NCBI GenBank assembly: GCA_964030785.1 | Contig: OZ034967.1 | Span: 66,675,413 to 66,739,412, forward strand | Direction of reading: 5' to 3' | Length of the DNA: 64,000 nucleotides | DNA from: Siderastrea siderea | Lineage: Eukaryota > Cnidaria > Anthozoa > Scleractinia > Rhizangiidae | In this document: positions 45,001 through 57,813 of the stretch, piece after piece | Position numbering within the stretch: the first letter of the stretch is position 1 | How the letters are laid out: every line of letters starts with the position of its first letter | The notes under the pieces: generated by a model | The model's input: the letters and a program-made list of their open reading frames with translations, nothing else | The model's database searches: none | Told to the model about the DNA's origin: nothing | Translations under genes and position numbers: made by a program

Positions 45001-45345
45001 GGATTCTACAGTATTTTCTAGGATCCTGTAAGTTCACACAGGCTCCTACCCAGGATCCTAAATGGCAATAATCCTAACCAAGATTTATAGGATCCTACTC
45101 AGGATCCTAAAAGTCTTTCAGGATCCTGCTTAAGATTGTCTAGGATCCTGATTAGGATCCTATAGGATCTTGTTTAGGATTCTGTAGGATCCTATAGGAT
45201 CTTAAACAGGATCCTACAGGTTCCTAGAGGATCCGAAACAAGATCCCACGATCCTACAGGATCTTATGTAGGATCTTATCAGGAACTTGGTTAAGATCCT
45301 ACAAGATCCTGTTAGGATCCTAATAGGATCTAGGCAGAATTTTTC
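45001..45345. repeat. Degenerate TAGGATCCT short-unit repeat
   Basis: More than twenty variants of AGGATCCTA, a palindromic unit, separated by a few bases. It looks like a minisatellite of local origin. Confidence 0.8.
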
Positions 45346-46046
45346 CCAGGGGGGTTCAGTTCCCATCAGGAACTCAGGTTTGTTTCTTTGTCCCACATTC
45401 ATGGCCGCATTATTACTAAATATTACATATTTCCTGTTTATTTTAGGTTTCATTTGTTGTATTTTTCTTGTATATCTTGTAATAATGTGTTATCACTTTA
45501 CTTTTACCTCGTTTTTGCCCAAGTAATAAGTAGTTTCAACTACTAAGAAATATTTATGCAATATAATTTTATCTTTTATACATTAATATATAGATTCAGC
45601 CATGCCTAAAAGCGGAGCCTCCAAGGAATAAACTGGTGCTCGTTTCTCAAAAATAGTCCTGAAACTTTTCGCTCTGAAATATATTTCGGGGCTTTCTTTG
45701 GCTCGTTCCCTTTCGAAAAGTGTTTCTCAAAAAGCCCGAAAGTGTTCCGAATTGTCCTCCAATATTTTGAGGATCTGTTCTGTAAAACCAAGCTCGAAAG
45801 GTCATTCTAGAGGCTGAGCACAGCTTCATTTTTTTTTTTCGGGCATCAAACTGAACACATATTTTACTCAGGAGCAGTCTTGCTTGGTTTTTTAAATGTT
45901 TCCGTATCCTGTCATTAACTGTCAAGGCTTGTCAAATCTCCTTGGATTATTGGCTGTTGGCTTGAATGAACTTGAAACGGCGCTCATGTACAACAACAAA
46001 ATAAAACTTACAATCAAAAATATTGTTTTCCTGCTCTGGAAACATG
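45346..46046. other. Host DNA, no gene identified
   Basis: Nothing supported. Confidence 0.4.
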
Positions 46047-46552
46047 ATTTTAAAATAATAAAATATTTCCTGACTCAGAGCGCAAAAGACAAAACTGAAA
46101 ACCTAAAGAAGTGTGGCACAGTTTATCACATTCATTGTGATCAATGCAACAAACAATATATTGGCGAAACGTCTCGCGTGCTTGAAACCAGAATTAAGGA
46201 ACATCTTTCGAGGGACTCATCAGCCGTTCGCGAACATTGCCAGTTCACGGGACATTCGGTGGACTCCAGCAAAACAAAAGTTCTCGCCACGGAAAGCAAC
46301 ACGTTCAAACGCCGCATAAGGGAAGCAATTGAGATCCGGTTACGAAAGCCCTCTTTGAATAGAGACAATGGCTTCGAATTAGCCAACATCTATAACACTA
46401 TTTTAGGCCCCTTGAGACCCTTATGAAGTGATATAACCCTTCTTTTCTACCGTGGCTGATGAAGTTCGGTTGGTCCGGACGAAATATTCCACTTCAACAG
46501 TTTTTAATTTTTATTGCGCTCTGAGTCAGGAAATATTTTATTATTTTAAAAT
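46047..46552 (+). mobile_element. Penelope-like retroelement, 3' fragment
   Basis: Residues encoded at about 46095-46426 form the GIY-YIG endonuclease of Penelope-like elements (CGTVYHIHCDQCNKQYIGET, then RIKEHL, EHCQFTGHSV and ESNTFKRRIREAIEIRLRKP). The reverse transcriptase is absent. Inverted repeats of about 39 bp (46047-46085 and 46514-46552) flank it, consistent with the odd terminal structures of this class. Confidence 0.8.
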
Positions 46553-46892
46553 AAAACTTATTCTGAAGTAAATGGGTTATCTTCATCGCGTTCGGATGTT
46601 TAGTTAACAAATAACATGAACTGCCCCTATTAGTCTGGTCAAAATTTATACCATCAAGATTGAAAACGAGCAAACACCAAACACGCTTTAAATTATGGCA
46701 TAAGTTTTGCGGATGCGAAGTAAGCCCATTTAAAGTTAGGCGCTTTGAGGAACGCAAAAAAACTTGTTTTTCGGAAGCTTTTCGGATAAAATAGCCTTAA
46801 ACCGACAACTGCTTCGCTTACTATTGAAAAGTTCTAGGACAAGAAAATCGACAATTGCACAAACCGATCCGACAGTTAAAATTGAAAGCAAT

Positions 46893-47342
46893 TATATACC
46901 TGCCAAGTGTCACGCCTAAGGCGTGATTGTCACGCCTGCGGATCGAAAACTGCGATCTCACGCCTACTCACGCCTGCGTTCCCATTTCTCACGCCTGGTG
47001 GAAAAGTTTGAGCCTTTACAGCCTTAACCGACTCATTTGAAAAAAAAAATAAAGTATTCAAATAAACTCGAACTAATGCGAGAAAATAATGATCTTACTT
47101 TCGCGAAATCTCGGCTTTTAGTAGGGAAAGCCACTGGAGACATGGTCATACTCGATTAAATGATCAAAGCATCGGTTTACTGGCCATAAATCGGAACGTC
47201 TTCGGAACGGCTTTGGAAATCTTCGGACGTCTTCGGAAATCGTCGGACATCTTCGGATATTATCGGTCCCCTAAGAAAAATCTTGACACTCTCAGGATAA
47301 AAATGTCACGCCTATGAATCACAAAAAGTTGGCAGGTATACA
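46893..47342. mobile_element. MITE-like element with TACCTGCCAA ends
   Basis: TATACCTGCCAA on the left and TTGGCAGGTATA on the right bound about 450 bp. Inside are repeated TCACGCCT words near both ends and TCTTCGGA repeats in the middle. No coding capacity. Confidence 0.6.
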
Positions 47343-50300
47343 ATTATTCGCCGTAAGTGATGCTTGTGCAGTTGCCTTGCGACTGTGCTTTGACCTGCTG
47401 TTATGAATAAACAAACACAAAATAATAAACAGAGACATCATTTTTGAAAACGTTTATTCGAAAATCCGTAAGTTTATACTTAAATGCAATTCGCATTACA
47501 CTTCCAGCATGGCAAAATATTCTAAGACTACATCTGTCACAAATCTGAGCTCGTTTTCTAATAATTATTTGAAGTCAAAAGTAAATGACACGTTTCTAAT
47601 GACATAAATTCAATTTCAAAATGTAATCTCTTTGACCGTAATAAATAGTCAAAATCATGCACCTTAAGCCCTTTAAAAACTTCACTTACTCGGTTGTGTT
47701 TCAGAACAAGGCAAGCTCTCCGCCGTGAAGAAAACAAAGCGATGAGGTCCTTTGAAGGCAGCTTTCGTAACTTGAAGTTTTCGCCTGCTACCAGTATTCT
47801 TTTGAACTTTTTCTTTCCATTTATAGGTACTAAATGTTTTATTCTCAAGTTTAAAACTACAGTACCGTCGAACAATCGTTTTGCTAAATAAACTTAAGCT
47901 TTTTAAAGAAACCTCTTTTTCAAAAGCGACGATGGTCATGCGATTTCCCGCCAAGAAAAACGCCGGTTACCCAAAAGCACCGCGCGATTTCCCGCCAAGA
48001 AAAGATGGCATTCTCCATTCCCAGTCGGGTTGCCTTGGGACTTCCCTCCCCTCCCCCAGAGTCTGTACGGACGGACGGACGTACGCTGACGTCACAACCA
48101 AAATTTTTTGCATCGATACATTACCAAATTTCCTTAGCAATGGAGCTCCCCTGGCGGGCTTTGCCCGCAGGCTCCGCTATTAATCAGGACAAAAACCAAA
48201 AGGTTCCTTCACATCTTTAACTCTGGAAGTGTCATTTCTCAAAACCCTAAGCCTCAGTGTTTCATTCACCTCATTTCAGCCCCCACTGCTAACACATTTC
48301 CCCATTTCTCTTCACCAGTTAGGGACCAAATGTTAATTTTAAATATTAAATACAGTTGAATCATACTACTTAAACACTAAAACTCTTCAGAGTCATGTTT
48401 AGAACTGAAATTTGGGTCTGCCAAAATAAGTAATGCGCAACATAATCAAAGGTAACAGGTTTTGTTTTTGAGAAACACATCTGAGAAAAACTGATTTATA
48501 TTACCTGCATAACTTTTTATGGCTTTACTATGCCTGGTTACAACTCTAGAGCTTTTATTATATTATATTTAGAGATCAAAAAAGTGCTTTGAGGTGTGGA
48601 ATGTCTACAGAGGCAATGAGGATTATTTCAGTTCAAACAAGTCAAAAGTGTTGCATATAGTGAATGTAAAGAAAGAAATAAGTACCGTAGTGTTTACAAC
48701 ATGTACAACCATTTGAAATCAGACCGATATCTTGAGGAGGTATTAATGTAATATTGATACACCTTTCATTCTAGTACCAGACGAAAATCTTACATGATTA
48801 CATTCACAAAACACATAAACGGTTTTCGTGGTGGTATGAGTAATATGTGGAAGACAGGAGCTGTGCAGAAATCTAAATCAAGATCACTTTACAGGATGCA
48901 AGATGTAATTATTATTCAAATTTCCTAAAAGTGGACACATTTTTCGTCAAGAACATTTTTTCTTTCTAATTTTTTTCTTTCTAACAGATCCTTTTTATTT
49001 CATTAAAATATATTTTTTGCTGCCTATACTATACAGTAGCTGTAGTCCTGAACAACATTGTTAGTCAGATAAACTGTGTGCTCTTGCAGTGTTCAATATG
49101 AAGGAATGAAAAAGTACATGCTAATCACCGCCAACGGGAAGAAATGCGCAAGGTTATAATGCTAAAAGACAAACTAGTGGAAGAATTTTTGTTCCTAAGG
49201 CATAGGAACTGGAGGCACTAGGAACTGTGTGCAGGGTGGAGCTAGGGGGGGAGAGATTCAGTGCACTATGGGGCACGAATTAAGGTTGGGATTCAACAAC
49301 AGGAATGATCCTGTCTATCAGGTATTTGATTGCGCCCCCAGACGGGAGCAGTTTTGGCTGAGTCAAATTAACGAAGCCTACCCGGGGTCGGGAGCAATTT
49401 TGTTACGATGGTGCGTACCCGTGTCGGTAGCGATCGGCGAGTAGATAAGACGAAAGACAAAAGGCCGCTTTTGTGGCGAAAACAGCGAAATTTTTGCCCA
49501 CTTATTGTGAACTTTTGACTCCGAAGAGAAACCTTAAGGAAAGTAATGCAAGCGGGACCGTACTGGTTCGGATTTTGTGGAGGTGGGAGTATTTTGAGTG
49601 CTTTTGCCGAGCTTCGTTGAAAAGTCTCTTCGTTTCTCACCCGCCAGCCTTGCTTCGCTATATAAGCTTAAAGGACAGAACATACGGTACTAATCAGCGA
49701 AATTTAAAACTTGTGTGAATAGCTCCCAGGACAGTCAAGACACATTAAGCAACAACAAATAAAACGTAAGCAATGTTTTATTTACAAGTTTCTTTATTTG
49801 TGTTTTCATTTCAACTTGTTCGTTTATTATATTTAGACTGTCAATGAAATCTTCTAGTACACATACTGCCAATTTGGGCTGCCTGTGGTTGTTCGAGTGT
49901 CCCCTCGCACTGAAATATTTCACTATTGAAAATGTGACCACTAAATGCAACAAAATCCTTGACTTTTAGCGTGCTGATACAGGGGAGTTCTGAGTCCTAA
50001 ATAGCCGCCATCTTCACAGGGAGACACTTTAATGCGACAAACACTAAGCCATACGCGTTACACAACTGCGTTACATCCGCGTTACACAACTGATATCGCA
50101 TGCTAATGTACGGTGATGTCACATGAATGTCACCCGTAAGTCACGAATGGCCAGCAGTTCCTAATTTAACACATTGACCCCTGAACCGCCCGTAACCGCC
50201 CTTCTTTAACCACGTCCCTTGAACCACTTGTGACGTCATCAGTTTTAACGGTCCTGGACAACTTTGACAACTACCTTGTGCGGGGAGATGAGATCTTTCA

Positions 50301-52444
50301 AGCCATACTCAAATGAGCGCGATTCAGTTAAACAGACCAGAGAAAGACGCAAGAAACCGTGTAACTTTGAGCAGAAAATTCCAATGAAAATCTTGTCCCA
50401 CTACCCACTGGTACTTCCTTCAAAAAAAATGAACGATCCTCGAACGTTTTGCAAAATCTTTTCCCATCAAAAGGTAGCCTAGTAAATGCCCCACAAAAGA
50501 AAGAAAAAAGGGGGAAAGAAAAGCAAAAGAAGCGGGGAGGGGAGAAAGCAAAAGGTAAAAGACGAAAGGCAGCGAAACTTTCTCGAACTTTGAAAGCTGT
50601 AATTTGGCATCAGGAACAAAAGCTAGTCCAGTGCTCGACTTGTAAACAACGCTTTGGACAGTTTGGATTCTTTTCGGCTAGACAGCGGCCTAAAAACGGC
50701 TTGACTCGCTTCGAAAGGCATTTTTTGGCAAAATGTCCAGGAGTCAATGGGTTAAAGAAAGAGCAGGCAACTTTTCTTTCAATTTAAAAATGAAAAGTTC
50801 AAAACCAACTGTCGAATTGTAAAAGCGTCTTTGGGGCTGCAAAACTGTCACGCATTTTTAAATTACATGTAAGAAAAAAACCGTGGACATCACGGGGGAC
50901 ATGCTCAGAAGCTCCTGACATGCTGTATTCACACGCTAGAAACCTCGTTATTTTCTGTGTTACAGCGGAAACAATGAAACTGCCGGCAAGCCATAGTCCA
51001 TTAGAAATATAGTGGTCAGGAACCGAGTTCGCTTGTCTTACATGAAAAACAGCCAATGCGAAACTGGTCTTCTGGGAACTGAAACGTACCTTTGAAAGCC
51101 TGGTAGGAAACGAAGGACAAACACCAAGGATTTCAAGGGCTCTGGGGAACCACACTTTCAGAAAAAACATTGCACGGAATTTAAGGAATTAACCGTGGAT
51201 TTCAAAGGCGCGAATTACCTCGCCATGACTCGTCTTGTTCTGAGAAAACGTTTGGGAAGGGTAAACGGCACACACTTGAGTCTTAGGTCAGTGTTCCTGA
51301 TAAACACGCGCTGCACGGTGGCGAATGTCACACGCAGTTTATGGGGCGGCCGAAGTACAAAAATATTCATGCAAGGAAAAATTGAGTGAAAAAAAAATTC
51401 ATGCACAGCGAGTAGCCCAGAAACCATACGGAAAAAAAATACATTCCTGCAAGGGAAATGTTAAGGTAAAAGTTCGTACATCTCAAAAAACCCCCCTCCC
51501 CCCCCGCCCCAGATAACTTTTCTAATGGTCGGTTTTGAAGTCACGCACGAACAGACGAGGCAAACACGCGATGAAAGTTCTCATCCGACACGCCAACTTT
51601 GCCAAGACATACGCCTCTCTACACAAAAAAGCCTGCTCGACATTGTCTTTACAACAAGCTACACATATGAACTACTGACGATGACCCTGCAATGTACCAG
51701 TATACCATTATGCTGGGGAAGGACGGTTAATACTAATTCTTTCCGTAGCTTCACTGAATGGCAGGAAACCGAATAAACCGCTTACCAGAGTGCAAAACAA
51801 TCCGTATTTTTTGCGTTTAGTCGTACAGTCCGAACGCGCGAAAAAAAAACTTTTTCCCACACTGAGCGCATGTAATCGGCCAAATCGTGCACTGAGAATT
51901 CCATAAGCTAACATTGGTTTATAATTTTTCCTTAGAAAACAAGACTTAATTATAAGACGGGGCGTGTTCGTATAAAAAAAGTTCGCGTATTACCTAAGTC
52001 AAGTGTACGCAGGGAAAGAGGCGAGGAGAAAGAATTTAAGCGAGCGAGGGGCGATATAGCGAAGGTTTAAGAGTCATTTTAATAAGACCTCACTTGTTTT
52101 CACTGGCATGAATAGCCCAATGTATGTAGGTACAACAGAGTAATTACCCAGCAGTTTCCAGCAAATACGAAATGATAGGAATTCAAACAAGACAGTATGT
52201 TCGCACTAGGTATCGAAAGATTGTACATTAATTTTAACTGACAACACAAAACTGTTACAAATCGCTCTTTCATAAATTCCTCCATTATTTATCAAACAAT
52301 GCCTTTGCAACATCGCAGTTCTGGACAAAAAGGTGTTTTATTTAGAAAAAGGAGACGAAACTATTCCATATTGAAAGCCTTAATTTCCTAGCCTGCGTCG
52401 CAGACACTCTACACCGCCTGTATAGACCGTCTGCGAATTAGTGC
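47343..52444. other. 5-kb host stretch without an identified gene
   Basis: Only short frames. A basic 112-codon frame at 50449-50787 has two Cys pairs (VQCSTCKQRFGQFGF) but no splice or start support. A GC-rich repeat-like block (CTGGCGGGCTTTGCCCGCAGGC shortened: GCGGGCTTTGCCCGC) lies near 48155. Nothing else is supported. Confidence 0.4.
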
Positions 52445-52637
52445 ACAATATCGTGTTCGAATCCCGCAGAGTCGCACGGACATATGTAGGTGTTTTTGAT
52501 TGGCTTATTTCTTACGCAGTTTATGATTGGTCCAATGATCACGTAAGATCATCACGCGAGATTTTGTGACAACAAGAGAAATACAAATATATTCAGAAAT
52601 TGTACATTGTATTTGCATATGAATACCTGAATACCTT

Positions 52638-52979
52638 ATGTCTGATTCGCCAGTTAACTGTTGTTTATGTTTGCGTGACATTGAAAAGAGTTACGAACGA
52701 CTAATCTTAGAAAGATGTAGCAAGGACTTCGACATTCTCGCCGAAATCGAAAGCCTCGAACTCTTGCCCCTCGACAGCAAGTACATATGCAGACAGTGTG
52801 TTGCGAAACTAAAAAAGCGTTGCGGAAAAGGACAAGTAGAATCCGAGTTAAAAAATATCTGCGATAAAGCAAAGAGAGCAGGACAGTCATTGGAGAACGA
52901 TGTAGATGCATCGGCAGCAAAAAGGGCAAGAACTGTGGAACCTGAGAGTTTTCCTCTACGACAATGTAATTGCCATTAA
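52638..52979 (+). CDS. Small zinc-binding (ZAD-like) protein, possibly truncated
   Basis: A 113-residue frame with CCLCLRDIEKSYERLILERC near the N-terminus and ICRQCVAKLKKRC near residue 52, a paired Cys pattern like ZAD domains. A basic nuclear-signal-like AAKRARTVEPE follows. It runs into the helicase fragment end, so the tail is probably foreign. Confidence 0.5.
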   Translation: MSDSPVNCCLCLRDIEKSYERLILERCSKDFDILAEIESLELLPLDSKYICRQCVAKLKKRCGKGQVESELKNICDKAKRAGQSLENDVDASAAKRARTVEPESFPLRQCNCH

Positions 52980-53325
52980 TTACTTGTTGGACGATATCTG
53001 GGTCCTCTTCGTCAGTAATAGCGATCGCTGGCACTCCATTGTTGTTGAGAAAAAGAACTTGGTCTTCCATTAAAGATTGTAAAGGCGAAATCGCGACCAC
53101 AAGACTGGAGCCCCGAGGTTTATCAAGCAGAGCATCTGCAGCGATTGGAAGACACTGGAAAATCAAGGATTTCCCGTGACCAGTCGGCAAATTCACAAAC
53201 ACATTCCGGCCTTCAAGGAATTCTCTCAGAGTATTTTCCTGTTCTGGAAGAAGGCTTTCAAGTTCGAACTGCTCCTTCACTGCTGTAAAAGCTCTTTTCC
53301 AACTTCCTTCTGTAAATTTCGACAT
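52960..53325 (-). pseudogene. RecQ-like DNA helicase, N-terminal fragment
   Basis: From the ATG at 53325 the frame reads LLPEQENTLREFLEGRNVFV, then Walker A LPTGHGKSLIFQCLP and motif Ia SSLVVAISPLQSLMEDQV. It loses similarity at about 52960, so motifs II-VI are missing. The fragment is of the type carried by many cnidarian repeat elements as far as I recall. Confidence 0.7.
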
Positions 53326-53455
53326 GTCGAGCGAGGAATGATGTACCGTCACGCACACGCAAGAATTGGGCCAATCGTGAGGCACGTAAGAAACCCGCCT
53401 ATCAGAATCGCTTACATATATCCGTGCGACTCTGCTGGATGTCGGAACGAGCTTT

Positions 53456-53960
53456 TGTGCACTGATTTATTTATTTATTTATATTTTCTTTCCCAAAAAC
53501 CTACGTTTGTTACCATTTTATGTAGATCGGATCATAAGCGGTACACGTCAGCGAACCCCTTGAAACAAACTATTGTTTTTTTTATTGTTTGCTTGTTTGT
53601 TTTAATTGGTTGCATCTTAGAGGGAAAAGCCTTGTATTTAGTGAATTACTGAATATCTTGAATCGCCCAGCCTTAGGTAAAGGATTCCACTTCTGCCGAT
53701 ACTCACTATGGAGATAAGACAGTCGCGAACGGCGTGATGAACGGAGGCTTTATTGGTGTACGAACTCCCGCCTACTATAGCCTACTATGTCGTCTTTGTA
53801 ATTCTTCACTAAAAACGATCTTGTAGCGGTTTTCAACTGAGTGTCGTAAAACAAAACAATTTTTTTTTAGATGATGCCATAAAACAATTAGAACGTAAAG
53901 GAGATTTGTTTAACAAATAAATGATTTTATGCACCAGTTAGGCATAAACTATATTAATAA
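53456..53960. other. Host DNA, no gene identified
   Basis: Nothing supported. Confidence 0.4.
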
Positions 53961-54368
53961 TTAAGACGGATTCCGCTCAACGTTCGAGCAATAAGTGCAA
54001 AAATATTTACTAAAAAACTACTCATAGCACGGTAACATTTTAAATGCTATTTGAAACATCTTACTCTAGTTCACTTGCCCAAGTGACCCCGCGATGAAAT
54101 TCTCAAGCATTCTCAAGAAAATTAATTTCAAATCTCGTAAAAGTATGCTAAAAACGGGCGCCATTTTGTTTTGAACTGACATGAAGCGTCTTTTTAATTG
54201 AAATATGGATAACTTCAAATCCAAATTTCTCTCGCGGGGTCAGCTTGGGAGCAAAAGTAACGATAAGTTCTTCTTATCTGTTCTCAAAATGTGACAGTGC
54301 TGCAAGTATTTTTTTGGTAACTTAATTTTTGCACTTACTGCTCGAACGTTGAGCGGAAATCGTCTTAA
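53961..54368. mobile_element. 408-bp MITE with 37-bp inverted termini
   Basis: TTAAGACGGATTCCGCTCAA at the left end pairs with the right end at 54330-54368. A related single end occurs near 56759. No coding capacity. Confidence 0.75.
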
Positions 54369-54489
54369 ACTGTCCCGGCTTCCGGTCAAGTGGCTGTAAT
54401 AGGATCTGTTCTCAGGAACTCTCTTATAAAAGGCGCAGAGTTGAGAAGCTAGTCCTTTTCGGTCGTACACCGCCTTGAACTTGAACTTT

Positions 54490-54685
54490 AATTTGTTAAG
54501 GTCATGCGAAGTAATTATAGTGGGGCGAGTAGGCAGTACTGTGGACAGAAGAATCCCCAATGATCTTCGAATCATTCGCGATAAAGCGCCCGAGTTAGCG
54601 ATTCTTGAGATGGGAACTAACGATTTGTGCGATCCCACCTGTGACGCCCAAACCTTTGATGGGAACAGTTTCGTTGACAGTTAGC
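54490..54685 (+). pseudogene. SGNH/GDSL-hydrolase-like fragment
   Basis: The frame reads CEVIIVGRVGSTVDRRIPND, then APELAILEMGTNDLCDP, which contains the block III GTND motif of SGNH hydrolases. Such domains travel with some cnidarian retroelements. It is only about 65 residues long and broken. Confidence 0.55.
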
Positions 54686-55173
54686 GGCCTTCTATCAAGG
54701 TCATTGTTTATAATGCAGATCTTTTGTTTTCTTTTGTTTTCTTTTGTTTTTATTGCAAAAACGCAAAGAGACGGGAGAGGCCAAAGGACGAACAGCAACC
54801 GGGAATCAACGGTAAAGGGATGTGGGAAGCTCAGATCCCCTCCCCTCCCGAAGATCTACCGGCAGCCCCTCAGGATAAAAAGGGCCTAGTGCATTCACTG
54901 GGCGCGTGATTAAAAACTTTAACGAAAACTCACGTGTCCAATGAATACTCCAGTGCCTGCTGAAAAACATAAGATGAATCAATTAGCTTTCTGATGTATT
55001 GCCAAGAATGTGCCAGGACAAATTTAAACTTTGTCTTGCATAACATGAGAAGGAATAAAAACAGCAGGCAATTTGGCAAATTACCCACATTCGTGATCTC
55101 AGTATCACATAACATATTCAACAAACTTACGATTTAACATATGTGGTAAGTACGGTTTGTTGAAGGTACAGAA
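54686..55173. other. Host DNA, no gene identified
   Basis: Nothing supported. Confidence 0.4.
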
Positions 55174-55375
55174 ATGACTGCTCAAAAGCAATGTCTGCCT
55201 TCCTTTGCTTCCATCATCTCGGTCTTATCAATTCTGTTCTACTGTGCCGGGTTTTTGAGAGTTGAATTGGAGTTACACGAGCAAAAGAAGAGAATAAACG
55301 CGCTTGAAAGCGTCGCGGAGTCTAAACTACCGTCCGGCGATCCAGGTCTAATAAAGCTAGTCACGAATTCTCCTG
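55174..55375 (+). CDS. Candidate first exon of a type II membrane protein
   Basis: The ATG at 55174 starts a short N-terminus followed by a hydrophobic signal-anchor (FASIISVLSILFYCAGFL, residues about 11-28) and a heptad-like stretch (RVELELHEQKKRINALESV). The frame meets a good splice donor (CCTG then GTAAGT) at 55376. The layout fits secreted or membrane collagen-like or coiled-coil matrix proteins of cnidarians; no later exon is identified here. Confidence 0.5.
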
Positions 55376-57125
55376 GTAAGTTTGCCCTTAGTCTTGTAAA
55401 ACAGATCTAGAAAGTACAAGTTTTTCACTTATAGGAAATCATAACTGCGAGTCCAGCTTTGCGTGTTCTTTTCTTTGGTAAATACAAACGAACGTTATCG
55501 GGTCAACTTATTTCCCTGAAAATAATCATATGGAGCTAACTTCACTTCAAAAGAAATAAATTTGGTTAAAACAAATTCCAAAAGTTTGCTTCAATTTTAC
55601 CCCAGTTGATCGAGAAATAACATTACATGCAAGTAGTGCTTTATCTACCGGACCCGAACGCTCAATCCTTTGTTCCTCCTTAAGCTTTTCAGTCTTGAAT
55701 ACTAGGAATGTGAGCTTCAGTACATTGTCCCAATCAGAGAAAAAGTGGTGCGGCAAATTTGACAGAATTGCGCGGTTAGAAATTCTGTTTGGTAATGACA
55801 ACTTCACATGTAGAGTTTATAGACCATAAGAAAACGCATAAATGAAGGGTCACAATTCCTCAAATAAAAGCCGGAGGCAATAACTGTATTTATATGCTTC
55901 AACATTGTGCGATTATTCCAGGAAAGCGATAAGTCAAGTCAATTCAATCCTCTACAAATTTGACTTATTTGATAGAGGCGATTGTATTCGAAAGAATTCA
56001 CGCACAGCCTTCACAGTTTCTCGTTATAAGAAAGCCACTATTTGGGCATGACGGGATGTATGCCCTCCAAGCTAGAGAACAAGCTGATTACCAAATCCTG
56101 TGCCAAAACATATAACGTAACCAGACAGCCAGAGGAAATTTTTACTGAACTTGTCTAGTCTTGACTTGGGAAACATTGGAATAACTCACGTTCAAAACTC
56201 TTTATTCGAATAGTCACAAATATAAATACCTTCCACGGCAAACGTAATTCATGTCCCGAGATGTGGGGTTAATCCGATACTTAAGTTCAGATAACAGGAA
56301 TCAGACACAACAGGAACTCTTTGCGACTAATAAACATACAGGAATGTGTCACATCTGTTGCATTCTAACGTAATTCATTCGTTTGTTGTTCTCCTCCGAT
56401 CTCTCCTACCATGATTATTCCAAGTTTCCGTGTTTGCTTTCGCTTTTCTTATTTTATCTAAGCCATAATTGTTCGGCGGAATTCAGTTATTAAAGGGCTG
56501 CGCCTCACTTTTTCGAAAACGGAAAATTTACTAAGAAAAACCGGACGGATAAAGCAAAATTACACTTTCTACCAGTTATAAAGTCAGTGCGAAATTGAAG
56601 TGAATCCTGGGTTAGGTTAGAAGCCTAAAGCCTCATAGGGGTGGGGGGGGGATAAGGGAGTCTAAGGTCGCGAAAAAGATGGGGTTGACGCAGGATAATA
56701 AAAAAGAAAAAAGAAAGAAACAAAGTAATATTTTGCGTATTGTTTTGTGTATTAATTGTTAAGACGAAATCCGCTAGGACATCGAGCAATATTTATGATC
56801 AGCGGACAAAAATCCCATTATGCCTTGCGAGCTCACTTGTAGCGTTCTCAGTTTTGGAATAGCCTGGCTGCCATCACGAGTTCGATCACGGTTTGTCACA
56901 ACTCCCTATTATGTCTTCTGCTTCAAGTCTGTCACCGGATTCAACGGGAAAGCGAAGATTCCTAAACGTGAGTGGAGTTTTTGTTTATATATCATCTCAT
57001 CTCAGTCTGAATTTCGCCACTTTGCTTCCCGCGTTGCCTCAAACCTTGTGTTCGATTTTCGACCTGTGTGTTCACTTCAAATATTTCCAAGTACTGAAAC
57101 TCACCTAAAATTCCACTTGCAGAAA
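55376..57125. other. Host DNA, no exon identified
   Basis: It would be intron if the exon at 55174 is real. A partial MITE end lies at about 56759. Nothing else is supported. Confidence 0.4.
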
Positions 57126-57470
57126 CAACATCTCCTGAAACTGTATGGCAAAATTTCTGTTACAAACCAGAAACTTCGGGCAGTCCACGCATTTGGCAGC
57201 GGGATGGACGTTGTTCAAATCGCGAGTTACCTTGGCGTTAAAACACCGACTGTTGAAGTTTATTTAATTGACACCATGTGTGCAGGAAAGGCGGTCGATC
57301 ACGTAAGGCTGGGGGATTTACTTGCGGTTAATGAGGATCATTTTGTGCTGATACAAGAGGAGCTACTTCAAAAAACTCGCCTTAATGAAGTGAAGCAATC
57401 TTGCCCTAGCTTCTCGTACAACCAGATTCGCTTTGTTTTGGCGTGTCTTATCCGCGCACTTCAAGTCTGA
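57126..57470 (+). pseudogene. RecQ-like helicase C-terminal helix-turn-helix fragment
   Basis: The frame reads LRAVHAFGSGMDVVQIASYL, then TPTVEVYLIDTMCAGKAVDH and IQEELLQKTRLNEVKQSCPS, a helix-turn-helix module found after RecQ-type helicases. Upstream helicase motifs are absent. It could be the C-terminal half of the gene type seen at 52960-53325, on the other strand. Confidence 0.5.
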
Positions 57471-57813
57471 TTTTGCGACTGTCTTGTACTTGTTAGAATC
57501 TGTTTTCTTGGTTGCTATCAGAACATTTTTTTCTCTCTTTATTGTGAAAGAAACAACTGTATTTTACTCCTAGCTTTGTGTTTGAAGGAAACTTTATTTC
57601 AATCCTATTTCTGTGCGTTGTTTGATACTTATTTAGTTAGGCGGGAAAATCTGGTTGGTCACTCGCAGCCGCGCCATTATGGCGCAAAAATGCGGTTATC
57701 CTCGACACCGTGAGCATAGTCCCTTTAACAGTACAGTCCCTTAACAACGAAAAACGTAAACAAACGCAATTCTTTGAATAAGTTCTCAAGTGCGAAATAT
57801 ATATTTTTGGAAA
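57471..57813. other. Upstream region of the transposase-like gene
   Basis: No ORF is supported. It may hold the promoter. Confidence 0.4.

Larger units (their letters stand above)
52445..53455. mobile_element. Element remnant with inverted ends and RecQ-like helicase fragment
   Basis: An imperfect inverted repeat of about 100 bp (GCAGAGTCGCACGGACATAT near 52463; its complement near 53435) flanks two convergent reading frames. The layout suggests a transposon whose centre was deleted. Confidence 0.55.

Noticed and set aside
50449..50787. 112-codon Lys-rich frame as a host gene
   Set aside because: Low-complexity start, no splice sites or homology that I recognise.
52430..52480. tRNA gene suggested by GTTCGAATCCCGCAGAGTCGC
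   Set aside because: Only a box B-like word is present; no acceptor stem or box A, and it is part of an inverted repeat.
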